Positions 1 through 6,683 of a DNA stretch of 7,406 nt are shown one piece after another; the stretch's first letter is position 1, and every line of letters starts with the position of its first letter. Below the pieces are notes generated by a model. It saw only the letters and a list, made by a program, of their open reading frames with translations, was not told where the DNA came from and searched no databases. This stretch comes from Clostridiales bacterium (lineage in GTDB: Bacteria; Bacillota; Clostridia; Saccharofermentanales; UBA5734). The stretch spans positions 1-7,406 of the forward strand of contig DOFA01000109.1 of the NCBI GenBank assembly GCA_003532195.1, written 5' to 3'. The position numbers were made by a program, and so were the translations under genes.

Positions 1-68
1 AATAATCTGATTCGAATTCGAAGACCCAATCCGGGATAAGACGCGATTGGCTCGAGCGGGAGGATCTT

Positions 69-1124
69 ATGGTGCCGGAGAAAAAAGTCAAACTGGAATC
101 TACCGAACTCGCCTGGCTCTGTGAACAGGTTGCTTTGGTGCAGAAATCCGGCATACCGCTGCCGGAGGGGATTGACCTGCTCGCGGAAAGCGCCGACCTG
201 CCCCGGCAGGCATCCGTCCTGCACGGCTTGTCGCGGGAGATGCGCCAAATGCTTCCCTTATCGGAAGCGATGGAAAACCTGGACGCTTTTCCGCCATACC
301 TGATCCGTATGACAAAAATCGGCGAGATGTCCGGCAACCTGGACGACGTCATGACCAACCTGGCGGATTTCTATGCCCGCGACGCCGAATTGCGCAAGAA
401 GGTCCGCAGCGCGCTGATTTATCCGTCCGTTCTGCTGCTGATGATGCTGGGCGTCATTATTCTCCTGGTCGCCCGGGTCCTGCCGGTTTTCAGCGAAATA
501 CTCGCCTCGTTCGGCGGCAGCATGCCGGGATTTTCCCAGGGGCTGCTGTCCTTCGGCACCTTTGTTTCGCGCCAGTCCTTCTGGCTGCTGCCGCTGCTGA
601 TCGCCCTGGTCACCGCCCTGGTGCTCTGGCTGCGCCGCAGCATTCGCGGGCGCCGCCTGGTCGACCAGGCCCGGCTGAAACTGCCGGTCTTAGGTCCGCT
701 GTACAAGCGCATCTACACCTCCCGATTCTCGATCTCCCTGTCTTATCTGCTGCGCAGCGGTATTGACCTGGACACGGCCCTGACAATGACCGAAGCGGTG
801 ATGGACAATACGCTGGTCAGCGAAAAGATCGCCGCCTGCCGGCAGAAGATCCGCAAAGGCAGCGATACCTTCACGGCGCTGCAAGAAACGGAGCTGTTCC
901 CGCGGCTGTTCATCCGGATGCTCTCGCTGGGCAACCGGACCGGCGAAATGGACGCGGTCATGCAGAAAATTTCCCGGGCTTATGAGAGCGAGGTCGATAG
1001 CCGGCTCTCCCGGCTGACTGGAATTGTCGAGCCGCTGCTGGTGGTTATTTTGTCCCTGATCGTAGGCGCCATCCTGCTGACGGTCATGCTGCCGCTGGTC
1101 GAGATCATGGCCTCGATCGGCTGA
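69..1124 (+). CDS. pilC: PilC/GspF-family type IV pilus inner-membrane platform protein
   Basis: This is the polytopic membrane platform on which the assembly and retraction ATPases act during pilus growth and disassembly. The 351-residue product shows the duplicated T2SSF fold. Domain one spans about residues 13-139 and carries IGEMSGNLDDVM (84-95); domain two spans about 216-345 and carries the equivalent LGNRTGEMDAVM (287-298). Hydrophobic segments lie near 117-139, 170-188 and 319-342, the last matching the conserved VEPLL...VGAILL...MLPL ending of the family. The ATG is supported by a GGGAGG ribosome site at 58-63. Canonical PilC is about 400 residues; this one is shorter because the N-terminal extension ahead of domain one is nearly absent. 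It is followed after 12 nt by a pilin-like gene. GspF of a secretion system is the alternative, but the downstream pilT favours a pilus. Confidence 0.95.
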   Translation: MVPEKKVKLESTELAWLCEQVALVQKSGIPLPEGIDLLAESADLPRQASVLHGLSREMRQMLPLSEAMENLDAFPPYLIRMTKIGEMSGNLDDVMTNLADFYARDAELRKKVRSALIYPSVLLLMMLGVIILLVARVLPVFSEILASFGGSMPGFSQGLLSFGTFVSRQSFWLLPLLIALVTALVLWLRRSIRGRRLVDQARLKLPVLGPLYKRIYTSRFSISLSYLLRSGIDLDTALTMTEAVMDNTLVSEKIAACRQKIRKGSDTFTALQETELFPRLFIRMLSLGNRTGEMDAVMQKISRAYESEVDSRLSRLTGIVEPLLVVILSLIVGAILLTVMLPLVEIMASIG

Positions 1125-1126
1125 AC

Positions 1127-1130
1127 GGAG
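1127..1130 (+). promoter_or_regulatory. Ribosome binding site deciding the start of the 1137 gene
   Basis: GGAG directly abuts a possible TTG start at 1131, which leaves no spacer, but sits 6 nt ahead of the ATG at 1137. The ATG is therefore the better start, shortening the product by two residues compared with the TTG reading. Confidence 0.6.
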
Positions 1131-1136
1131 TTGGGC

Positions 1137-1457
1137 ATGAGGCGATTTTCCTGGAAAATGGCCGGTTCGCTGGTGGCGGTTCTGGTTTCCGTCCTGGTTT
1201 TGCTGGCTGTCGGGCGGTCTTTGGCCCGCCTGAACGAACACAGCCGCGAAGCCGGGCTGCAGGCCGCCGAAGACGCGGTCGAGCGTGCGGTGATGCAGTG
1301 TTATGCCCTGGAAGGCGCCTATCCGCCCAGCCTGACCTATCTGGAAGCCAATTATGGCCTGATCCTGGATCCGGATCGCTATGTATATCAATATGAAACA
1401 GTGGCCGACAACATCCATCCACTCGTCGGCGTTCAATTTCCCGGAGGATCGGACTGA
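1137..1457 (+). CDS. Small pseudopilin-like membrane protein without a prepilin cleavage motif
   Basis: The 106-residue product has a short basic N-terminus (MRRFSWK), one hydrophobic segment at about residues 8-26, an amphipathic helix to about 52, and then a small soluble domain. The motif CYALEGAYPPSLTYLE (about 53-68) resembles the region after the N-terminal helix in GspG/PilE-type pseudopilins, where a Tyr-Pro-Pro-Ser-Leu stretch follows the helix. No G-[FY]-T-x-x-E prepilin peptidase site is visible, so it probably stays as an uncleaved single-pass membrane protein. It lies between pilC and two true prepilin genes and overlaps the next start in TGATG, so a role in the same pilus machine is likely. 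The family is not recognised with certainty. An assembly cofactor or a degenerate pilin are both possible. Confidence 0.82.
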   Translation: MRRFSWKMAGSLVAVLVSVLVLLAVGRSLARLNEHSREAGLQAAEDAVERAVMQCYALEGAYPPSLTYLEANYGLILDPDRYVYQYETVADNIHPLVGVQFPGGSD

Positions 1458-1966
1458 TGCGGCGGCGAAACGGCTACACCCTGATCGAATTGGTGCTGGT
1501 TCTGCTGCTGCTGGTTCTGGTGGCAGCCGTCGTCTTCACCCTGGCCAGCGTCGGCAGCGAAACCTACCTGCGCCTGGCTGCCAAGCAGGACCAGGCCGCC
1601 GACCTGCGCATCGGCCTATCCTACGTTGACGTGCAGGTACGCAAACATGACGGGCAAGGCGCGCTGTCCATCCGCCCCGACCCCTTCGCCGGCCAGCCGG
1701 CCCTGGTCATCGAACAGCAGGACGGGGAGCAGACCTATCTGACCTGGATTTATATTCATGACAATACGCTCTGTGAGCTTTTTATCGCTGAGGATACCAA
1801 GGTGACGCCCGACATGGGCAGCCGGATCGTGCCGATGAACGCCCTGGAGATCGAAGCTGTCGGCACGGACGCCATACGGGTCACATTGACCAGGCAGTCC
1901 GATGATCTGACCAGGATTCAAGGCACGCGGATCATCAACCTGCGCGCGGGAGGTATTAAACCATGA
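1457..1966 (+). CDS. Prepilin-type protein, possibly DUF4860-like minor pilin
   Basis: The 169-residue protein begins MRRRNG|YTLIEL, a clear class III prepilin signal. Cleavage by prepilin peptidase is predicted after Gly6, and Glu11 becomes Glu5 of the mature protein. A hydrophobic helix follows to about residue 31. The rest is a predicted beta-rich globular domain with a SYVDVQVRKHD segment (55-65) and a TWIYIHDNTLCELF segment. This layout recalls the DUF4860 proteins I associate with pilus loci of Clostridia; that family assignment is from memory and only moderate. The start shares one base with the preceding stop and has GGAGG at 1443-1447. It probably works as a minor pilin with its neighbours. 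It could alternatively be the main structural subunit, but its size and place among other pilin-like genes argue against that. Confidence 0.9.
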   Translation: MRRRNGYTLIELVLVLLLLVLVAAVVFTLASVGSETYLRLAAKQDQAADLRIGLSYVDVQVRKHDGQGALSIRPDPFAGQPALVIEQQDGEQTYLTWIYIHDNTLCELFIAEDTKVTPDMGSRIVPMNALEIEAVGTDAIRVTLTRQSDDLTRIQGTRIINLRAGGIKP

Positions 1967-2439
1967 GGCGCCGGACATCTGGCCGCCGGGGATTCACTTT
2001 GGCCGAGCTGATCATGGCGATCGCCCTGCTGGCTGTATTCAGTGTCTTTATTGTCCAGATGTTCGCCAAGGCCGACCAGTTGTCGAGAAAAGCACGCAGC
2101 CTGGACCAGGCGGTAGTGTGTGCCGCCAATCTGGATGACCAGTGGCGGATGGACGGGACAGAGGATGTCCCGCTGGCTGTATTGCAATTGCGGCTCAACC
2201 GCGCGGACAAGCTTACGGCGACAGTCAACCTGGACAGCCATTTCCAGCTTTGCGAAGAAATCCAGACTGTATATGTCGCGGTCCTGACCCTGCAGCCGGG
2301 ACAAGATGACAGCGGCGCCGCCGTACCCGGGCTTTGGCAGCTGTCGGTCGAGATCAGCCCGGACGGGCCTTCGGACAGCGGGCCGATTTATGCCCTGCAG
2401 ACCAGCCGTTATTTTCCGGAGGAGGTGTCAGCGCCATGA
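1963..2439 (+). CDS. Prepilin-type protein, minor pilin / pseudopilin
   Basis: The 158-residue protein starts with a basic leader ending RRG|FTLAEL. Cleavage after Gly10 would leave Phe at +1 and Glu15 at the conserved +5 position needed for pilin packing. The hydrophobic helix covers about residues 11-32, followed by a helical stretch rich in Lys, Arg and Gln and then a small domain with no enzyme motif. Length and signal fit a GspI/GspJ or PilV/PilW-like minor pilin, but the C-terminal domain is too divergent to name. GGGAGG at 1948-1953 serves the ATG, which overlaps the previous stop in ATGA. Two cysteines, C58 in the helix region and C102 (in HFQLCEE), could form a disulfide, though this is speculative. 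Confidence 0.88.
   Translation: MRRRTSGRRGFTLAELIMAIALLAVFSVFIVQMFAKADQLSRKARSLDQAVVCAANLDDQWRMDGTEDVPLAVLQLRLNRADKLTATVNLDSHFQLCEEIQTVYVAVLTLQPGQDDSGAAVPGLWQLSVEISPDGPSDSGPIYALQTSRYFPEEVSAP
2418..2425 (+). promoter_or_regulatory. Ribosome binding site deciding the start at 2436
   Basis: GGAGGAGG lies 10 nt before ATG 2436, inside the 3' end of the preceding gene. The reading frame is open further upstream, back to 2334, but there is no comparable site for the earlier ATG, and a start at 2436 puts the membrane helix near the N-terminus as expected for the family. Confidence 0.65.
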
Positions 2440-2953
2440 CCCGCAGCGAATCATCGGCCGGACGCTGGCTGAGCAGGTTATATTCACGCCGGGGAATGGC
2501 TTCGGCTTTGATCATCCTGCTTCTGGTTCTCCTGATCTTTTTCGGGATTCTATCCCTGGTCACGGCGGCGGCGGATCTGCGCCTGTCCCGCAAACGGGCC
2601 GAATGGAACCAGGAATATTACCTGGCAGATGCCAAGGCGACGCAAATCACGGCCAGCCTTGACCAGTATTGCCGGACCCTCGGCGCGGCGGACTTGGAAT
2701 CCCCGGCTCTTGAGGATCTGCTGGGCAAACGTCTGGGCGCGATGGCAAACGTCAGCGAATTTGAGATTTTCCCGGATGGATCGTCCATTCGCCTGGTTAT
2801 TCTGACCGGGGCGGATTCCGACACCAAACAAGAAATCCGGATGGAACTTATAATCCGGACCGGACAGCTGGCGGGAGACCTCGAGCGTTTGACCATTACC
2901 GGCTGGAACCAGCGGCAGCAGGCCGCCCAATCAGAAGATACAGGAGGCGGCGT

Positions 2954-2966
<13 letters not shown>
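2436..2966 (+). CDS. PilX/GspK-like minor pilin lacking Glu at +5
   Basis: The 176-residue protein has a 20-residue basic leader ending SRRG, then MASALIILLLVLLIFFG, a strong hydrophobic helix at about 21-43. The Gly20|Met21 junction followed by Ala-Ser and a hydrophobic run resembles PilX-N and GspK N-termini (RRG-x-A-L...). The position equivalent to mature Glu5 is Leu25. GspK-type pseudopilins are known to lack this Glu and to cap the pseudopilus tip. After the helix comes EYYLADAKATQ, a helical segment like that of other PilX-like proteins, then a soluble domain with beta-strand-like stretches. The start overlaps the previous stop in ATGA, and its 3' end overlaps pilT by 13 nt. A tip role is inferred; the family assignment rests only on the N-terminus. 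Confidence 0.85.
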
Positions 2967-4024
<1,058 letters not shown>

Positions 4025-4026
4025 TT

Positions 4027-4059
4027 CCGGCTTGTCCGAGAAACCGGGATTATTTTCTT
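4027..4059 (+). terminator. Weak candidate terminator after pilT
   Basis: CCGG at 4027-4030 can pair with CCGG at 4044-4047, with TT/AA extending the stem across one mismatch, and the T-rich run TATTTTCTT (4051-4059) follows. The stem is short and the T-tract interrupted, so termination would be inefficient at best. It is listed because it is the only terminator-like element between the pilus and aromatic blocks. Confidence 0.25.
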
Positions 4060-4086
4060 GACGAAACCTCAGGTCACAGGCAAAAT
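4058..4086 (+). promoter_or_regulatory. Sigma70/sigma-A-type promoter for the tyrA operon
   Basis: TTGACG (4058-4063) matches five of six bases of the -35 consensus, and CAAAAT (4081-4086) matches four of six of the -10 consensus. They are separated by exactly 17 nt. Transcription would start near 4093, giving a leader of about 94 nt before tyrA. The surrounding 4051-4090 stretch is AT-richer than the flanking genes. It sits in the only long noncoding gap, so it probably separates expression of the two blocks. Confidence 0.6.
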
Positions 4087-4096
4087 AAGAGCAACA

Positions 4097-4158
4097 GGGC
4101 TATCCGGGCAGAAACTGGCCGGCCGGCCTGCTGACGGATCCAGCGATAGCCCGGGCAG
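4097..4158 (+). promoter_or_regulatory. Repeat-rich structured leader upstream of tyrA
   Basis: GGGCTATC (4097-4104) is exactly complementary to GATAGCCC (4145-4152), so the leader can close into a large stem with a 40-nt interior. Inside is a 12-bp palindrome, GGCCGGCCGGCC (4117-4128), and a possible short GCAG/CTGC stem (4108-4111 with 4128-4131). CCGGGCAG occurs twice in direct orientation (4104-4111 and 4151-4158). The 3' arm GCCCGG (4149-4154) could instead pair with CCGGGC (4104-4109), which would exclude the outer stem. No T-box consensus, no aromatic-codon-rich leader peptide and no following T-tract was seen. A cis-regulatory RNA or an operator for a repressor are both possible; function is inferred from structure only. 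Confidence 0.4.
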
Positions 4159-4172
4159 TGATGAAGAACGGT

Positions 4173-4180
4173 AAGGTGGG
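4173..4180 (+). promoter_or_regulatory. Ribosome binding site of tyrA
   Basis: AAGGTGGG ends 6 nt before ATG 4187. It is less perfect than the other sites in the window and lies only 14 nt after the leader repeats, so folding of the leader could affect its access. Confidence 0.5.
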
Positions 4181-4186
4181 CAGGAT

Positions 4187-5329
4187 ATGGTCACAGACAA
4201 TCAGTATTGCGGTAACCCGAAAGATATTGAAACTGCCGGTGTCATCGGCCTGGGCCTGATCGGCGGTTCGCTGGCCAAGGCCCTGAAGCGGCGCGCCCAT
4301 CTGCGCGTGGTCGGGCTGGACCGGAAAGCGGCCGTCATTCAAGCGGCTCTGGACGACGCGGTTCTGGATGCCGGCGCCATTTTACCCGACCTGGCGGCCG
4401 ATCCGGCCGGCAGACAAGCCGAAGCCTGGCAGCTGCTGTCCGACTGTCGTGTTGTTTTCATCTGTACACCCGCGGTGACCGTCCCCGCCCTGGCGGAACA
4501 GGCGGCGCGTTTTTGCCCCGGCCTGATCACGGACGCGGCCAGCGTCAAACAGCCGATTATGGAAAAAATCAGCTGCCCCCGCTTTATCGGCGGCCATCCG
4601 ATGGCCGGATCGGAAAAGCAGGGCTATGGCCATTCCTCGGAAACTCTCCTGGAAAACGCGGTTTATGTCCTGTGCCTGCAGCCGGACTCCGATCTGCCGG
4701 TGCGGGATGTCCGGTATCTGGAAGACCTGGTCCGCCGGATCGGCGCCACGCCGCTGCAGCTGGGCGCATCGGAACACGACCGGGCGGTGGCGACGGTCAG
4801 CCATTTGCCGCATGTCGCCGCGGCAGCCCTGTCCCTGCTGGCGGCCCGGACCGATCAGGGATCCCTGGCGCGTCTGGCCGCCGGCGGCTTTCGCGACATC
4901 ACCCGCATCGCGTCTTCGGATGCTGCCCTTTGGGCCGGAATCAGCCTCGAATCAGCCCGTGAACTGCTGCCGATCCTGGATCAGTATCTTTCGGTGATCG
5001 GCGATTTCCGATTCGCTCTGGCGGCCGGGGACCAGCTGGCTTTGCAGCGCTTTTTTTTCCAGGCCGCCCAATACCGCAACTCGCTGCCCGTTGACGGACG
5101 CGGCGCGCTGGCTGCCCACAGTTCGCTGACTGTCTATGTCTCAGACCATCCGGGTGTTCTTGGACATATCACCACTTTGCTCGGAGAAAAAGGCATCAAC
5201 ATCAGCAATATCCGGATCCGGGAGCTGCGCACCTATGAGGGCGGCTGCCTGCAGCTGCTGCTGCCGGACAGCGCCCAGGCTGTCCGTGCCGCCTGGCTGC
5301 TCAAGGAGGCAGGCTATGAGTGCGACTGA
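4187..5329 (+). CDS. tyrA: Prephenate dehydrogenase with C-terminal ACT domain
   Basis: The enzyme converts prephenate to 4-hydroxyphenylpyruvate with NAD(P)+, the committed step to tyrosine. The 380-residue protein has three parts. An N-terminal Rossmann domain carries GLGLIGGS (21-28). The catalytic region shows TDAASVK (115-121), GGHPMAGSE (135-143) with the likely catalytic His137, and EHDRAVATVSHLPH (196-209). A helical dimerisation domain includes GGFRDITRIASSDAALW (233-249), whose Arg236 is probably a prephenate ligand. The last 70 residues or so (about 311-380) form an ACT domain starting SLTVYVSDHPGVLGHI, a family feature linked to amino acid feedback control. No chorismate mutase domain is fused. 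It opens the aromatic operon and overlaps the next gene by 14 nt. Arogenate dehydrogenase activity cannot be excluded from sequence alone. An 8-T run at 5051-5058 lies within it, with the frame intact. Confidence 0.95.
   Translation: MVTDNQYCGNPKDIETAGVIGLGLIGGSLAKALKRRAHLRVVGLDRKAAVIQAALDDAVLDAGAILPDLAADPAGRQAEAWQLLSDCRVVFICTPAVTVPALAEQAARFCPGLITDAASVKQPIMEKISCPRFIGGHPMAGSEKQGYGHSSETLLENAVYVLCLQPDSDLPVRDVRYLEDLVRRIGATPLQLGASEHDRAVATVSHLPHVAAAALSLLAARTDQGSLARLAAGGFRDITRIASSDAALWAGISLESARELLPILDQYLSVIGDFRFALAAGDQLALQRFFFQAAQYRNSLPVDGRGALAAHSSLTVYVSDHPGVLGHITTLLGEKGINISNIRIRELRTYEGGCLQLLLPDSAQAVRAAWLLKEAGYECD
5303..5309 (+). promoter_or_regulatory. Ribosome binding site deciding the aroE-aroK start
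   Basis: AAGGAGG, the strongest Shine-Dalgarno match in the window, lies inside the tyrA 3' end and 6 nt ahead of ATG 5316. It shows that the gene starts there, although its frame stays open back to 5136 inside tyrA; the protein then begins directly with the AroE shikimate-binding motif. Confidence 0.8.
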
Positions 5330-6683
5330 TTATGGCCTGATCGGCCATCCGCTCGGACACAGCCTGTCGCCATTCATCCACGAATCTCTTCTCGCCGCGG
5401 CCAGACTGAACGGTACATACCGGTTATTTGACCTGGAGCCTGCAGAGCTCCCCAGCGCCGTGCCGCGGCTGCTGCGGGAATTGTCCGGTTTCAACTGCAC
5501 GATTCCCCATAAGGAAAAGATCATTCCCTTTCTGCAGGGGCTCGATCCGGCGGCTGCCCGCTGCGGGGCCGTCAATACAGTCAGCCGGGGCATCGGTTAC
5601 AACACGGATTACGCAGGCTTTTTACAGGACTGCCCGAGCATGGCCGGCCATAATATCCTGATCTTGGGCGCCGGCGGTGTCAGCCGGACGATGGCCTTTG
5701 CGGCGGCGGCGTCCGGAGCCGATATCTGGCTTCTGGCCCGGCGGTCCGAGCAGTCGGAAGCTCTGGCCCAGGCGGTCCGCAACCGGCATGAATGCCGGAT
5801 CCGCTGCCCGGCCAACCTGGCCGAATGGCTGTCCGAAGAGCCTTTTAACCAACCGGAGCCACGCCCCTCGGCCTTGCTGAACGGCACGCCGCTCGGACTT
5901 TGGCCGCGGACCGACGGGCTGCCCTTTCCACCGGAACTGCTGACCCACTTCAATTGGGTATACGATACGATCTACAATCCCGTGGCCACGCGCCTGATCC
6001 TGGCTGCCCGCTCGCGCGGCATTCCCGCCCGCAGCGGCCTGGGCATGCTCTTTGCCCAGGCTTTGCTGGCCGAGAAAATCTGGCATCCGAATGCCATTTT
6101 CCCGGAAGCGGCTTTGGCGGCTATTAAAAAACATTTAACCCGTAAAGTGCTGGAGCAATTTCCGCTGACCCTGGTCCTGACCGGATTCATGGGCAGCGGT
6201 AAAAGTACGGTCGGCAGCTGCCTGGCGGAAATTCTGGATTTACCGCTGACCGACCTGGATCATGAGATTGAAGCGGCCAGCGGGCGGACGGTTGCGGAAA
6301 TTTTCGCTGCTGCCGGCGAGCCGGTTTTCCGGGCGATGGAGCAGCAGCAGCTGTCCCGTTTGCTGAGAACCGGCCGCAGCCAGATTCTGGCCGCCGGCGG
6401 CGGCGCTTTGCTCGATCCGGCGGCCGAAGCGCTGGTCCGCCAGAATCCGGCCCTGGTCATTTATCTCGACACCCCGCTGCCCCTGATCCGTCAGCGCCTC
6501 GGCGGCGGCGAAGGCCGCCCGCTCTTGGCCGGACAGGGGGATGACCGCCTGGAAAGCCTGTTTTGGCAGCGGGAACCGCGCTATCGGGCGCTGGCAGATC
6601 TGCGGATCGACGGATCTGGTTCACCGCGGGAAATCGCCGCCGCGCTTGCGGCCGGCCTGGGATTTGAAGGAGAGACAGCATGA
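5316..6683 (+). CDS. aroE-aroK: Bifunctional shikimate dehydrogenase / shikimate kinase (AroE-AroK fusion)
   Basis: One 455-residue chain carries two consecutive shikimate pathway activities: NADPH reduction of 3-dehydroshikimate, then ATP phosphorylation of shikimate. Residues 1 to about 270 are AroE: GHPLGHSLSP (10-19) with the substrate-binding serines, GFNCTIPHKE (58-67) with catalytic Lys66, GAVNTV (84-89), GYNTDYAGF (94-102) with Asp98, and the cofactor loop GAGGVSRT (118-125). NGTPLGLWP (189-197) and GLGMLFAQA (241-249) follow. Residues about 282-455 are AroK: Walker A GFMGSGKST (290-298), DLDHEIE (313-319), GEPVFRAME (334-342), GGGA (361-364), lid RPLL (401-404) and REPRYRALAD (419-428). 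Both halves look complete, with a short basic linker at 270-280. There is no frameshift, so the fusion is genuine in this sequence. It sits between tyrA and aroF in one operon. Confidence 0.95.
   Translation: MSATDYGLIGHPLGHSLSPFIHESLLAAARLNGTYRLFDLEPAELPSAVPRLLRELSGFNCTIPHKEKIIPFLQGLDPAAARCGAVNTVSRGIGYNTDYAGFLQDCPSMAGHNILILGAGGVSRTMAFAAAASGADIWLLARRSEQSEALAQAVRNRHECRIRCPANLAEWLSEEPFNQPEPRPSALLNGTPLGLWPRTDGLPFPPELLTHFNWVYDTIYNPVATRLILAARSRGIPARSGLGMLFAQALLAEKIWHPNAIFPEAALAAIKKHLTRKVLEQFPLTLVLTGFMGSGKSTVGSCLAEILDLPLTDLDHEIEAASGRTVAEIFAAAGEPVFRAMEQQQLSRLLRTGRSQILAAGGGALLDPAAEALVRQNPALVIYLDTPLPLIRQRLGGGEGRPLLAGQGDDRLESLFWQREPRYRALADLRIDGSGSPREIAAALAAGLGFEGETA

Noticed and set aside
1..39. Open frame from the left edge to TAA, possibly the tail of an upstream gene such as pilB
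   Set aside because: Only 12 codons are visible and they show no recognisable C-terminal motif, so it cannot be supported as a feature.
690..1436. Long minus-strand open frame of 248 codons opposite pilC and the next gene
   Set aside because: It covers the C-terminal half of a well-supported pilC and a pilin-like gene, its product is rich in Gln, Arg and Gly without a recognisable domain, and such frames are common opposite GC-rich genes.
4093..4186. T-box riboswitch upstream of tyrA
   Set aside because: The leader is only about 94 nt, and I see neither the conserved T-box sequence nor a terminator with a T-tract.
4161..4259. Possible short upstream ORF (32 codons) overlapping the tyrA start
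   Set aside because: It has no good ribosome site and no run of aromatic codons expected for an attenuation leader peptide; only one Trp codon pair region is spread out, so chance is the simpler explanation.
5136..5315. Upstream extension of the aroE-aroK frame inside tyrA
   Set aside because: This part is the out-of-frame shadow of the TyrA ACT domain. The strong AAGGAGG at 5303-5309 and the AroE motif right after Met 5316 show the true start.
5540..6425. Repeated CTCGATCCGGCGGC in the two halves of aroE-aroK
   Set aside because: Both copies encode a Leu-Asp-Pro-Ala-Ala peptide with the preferred codons of this genome; they lie in unrelated domains and need no repeat-based explanation.
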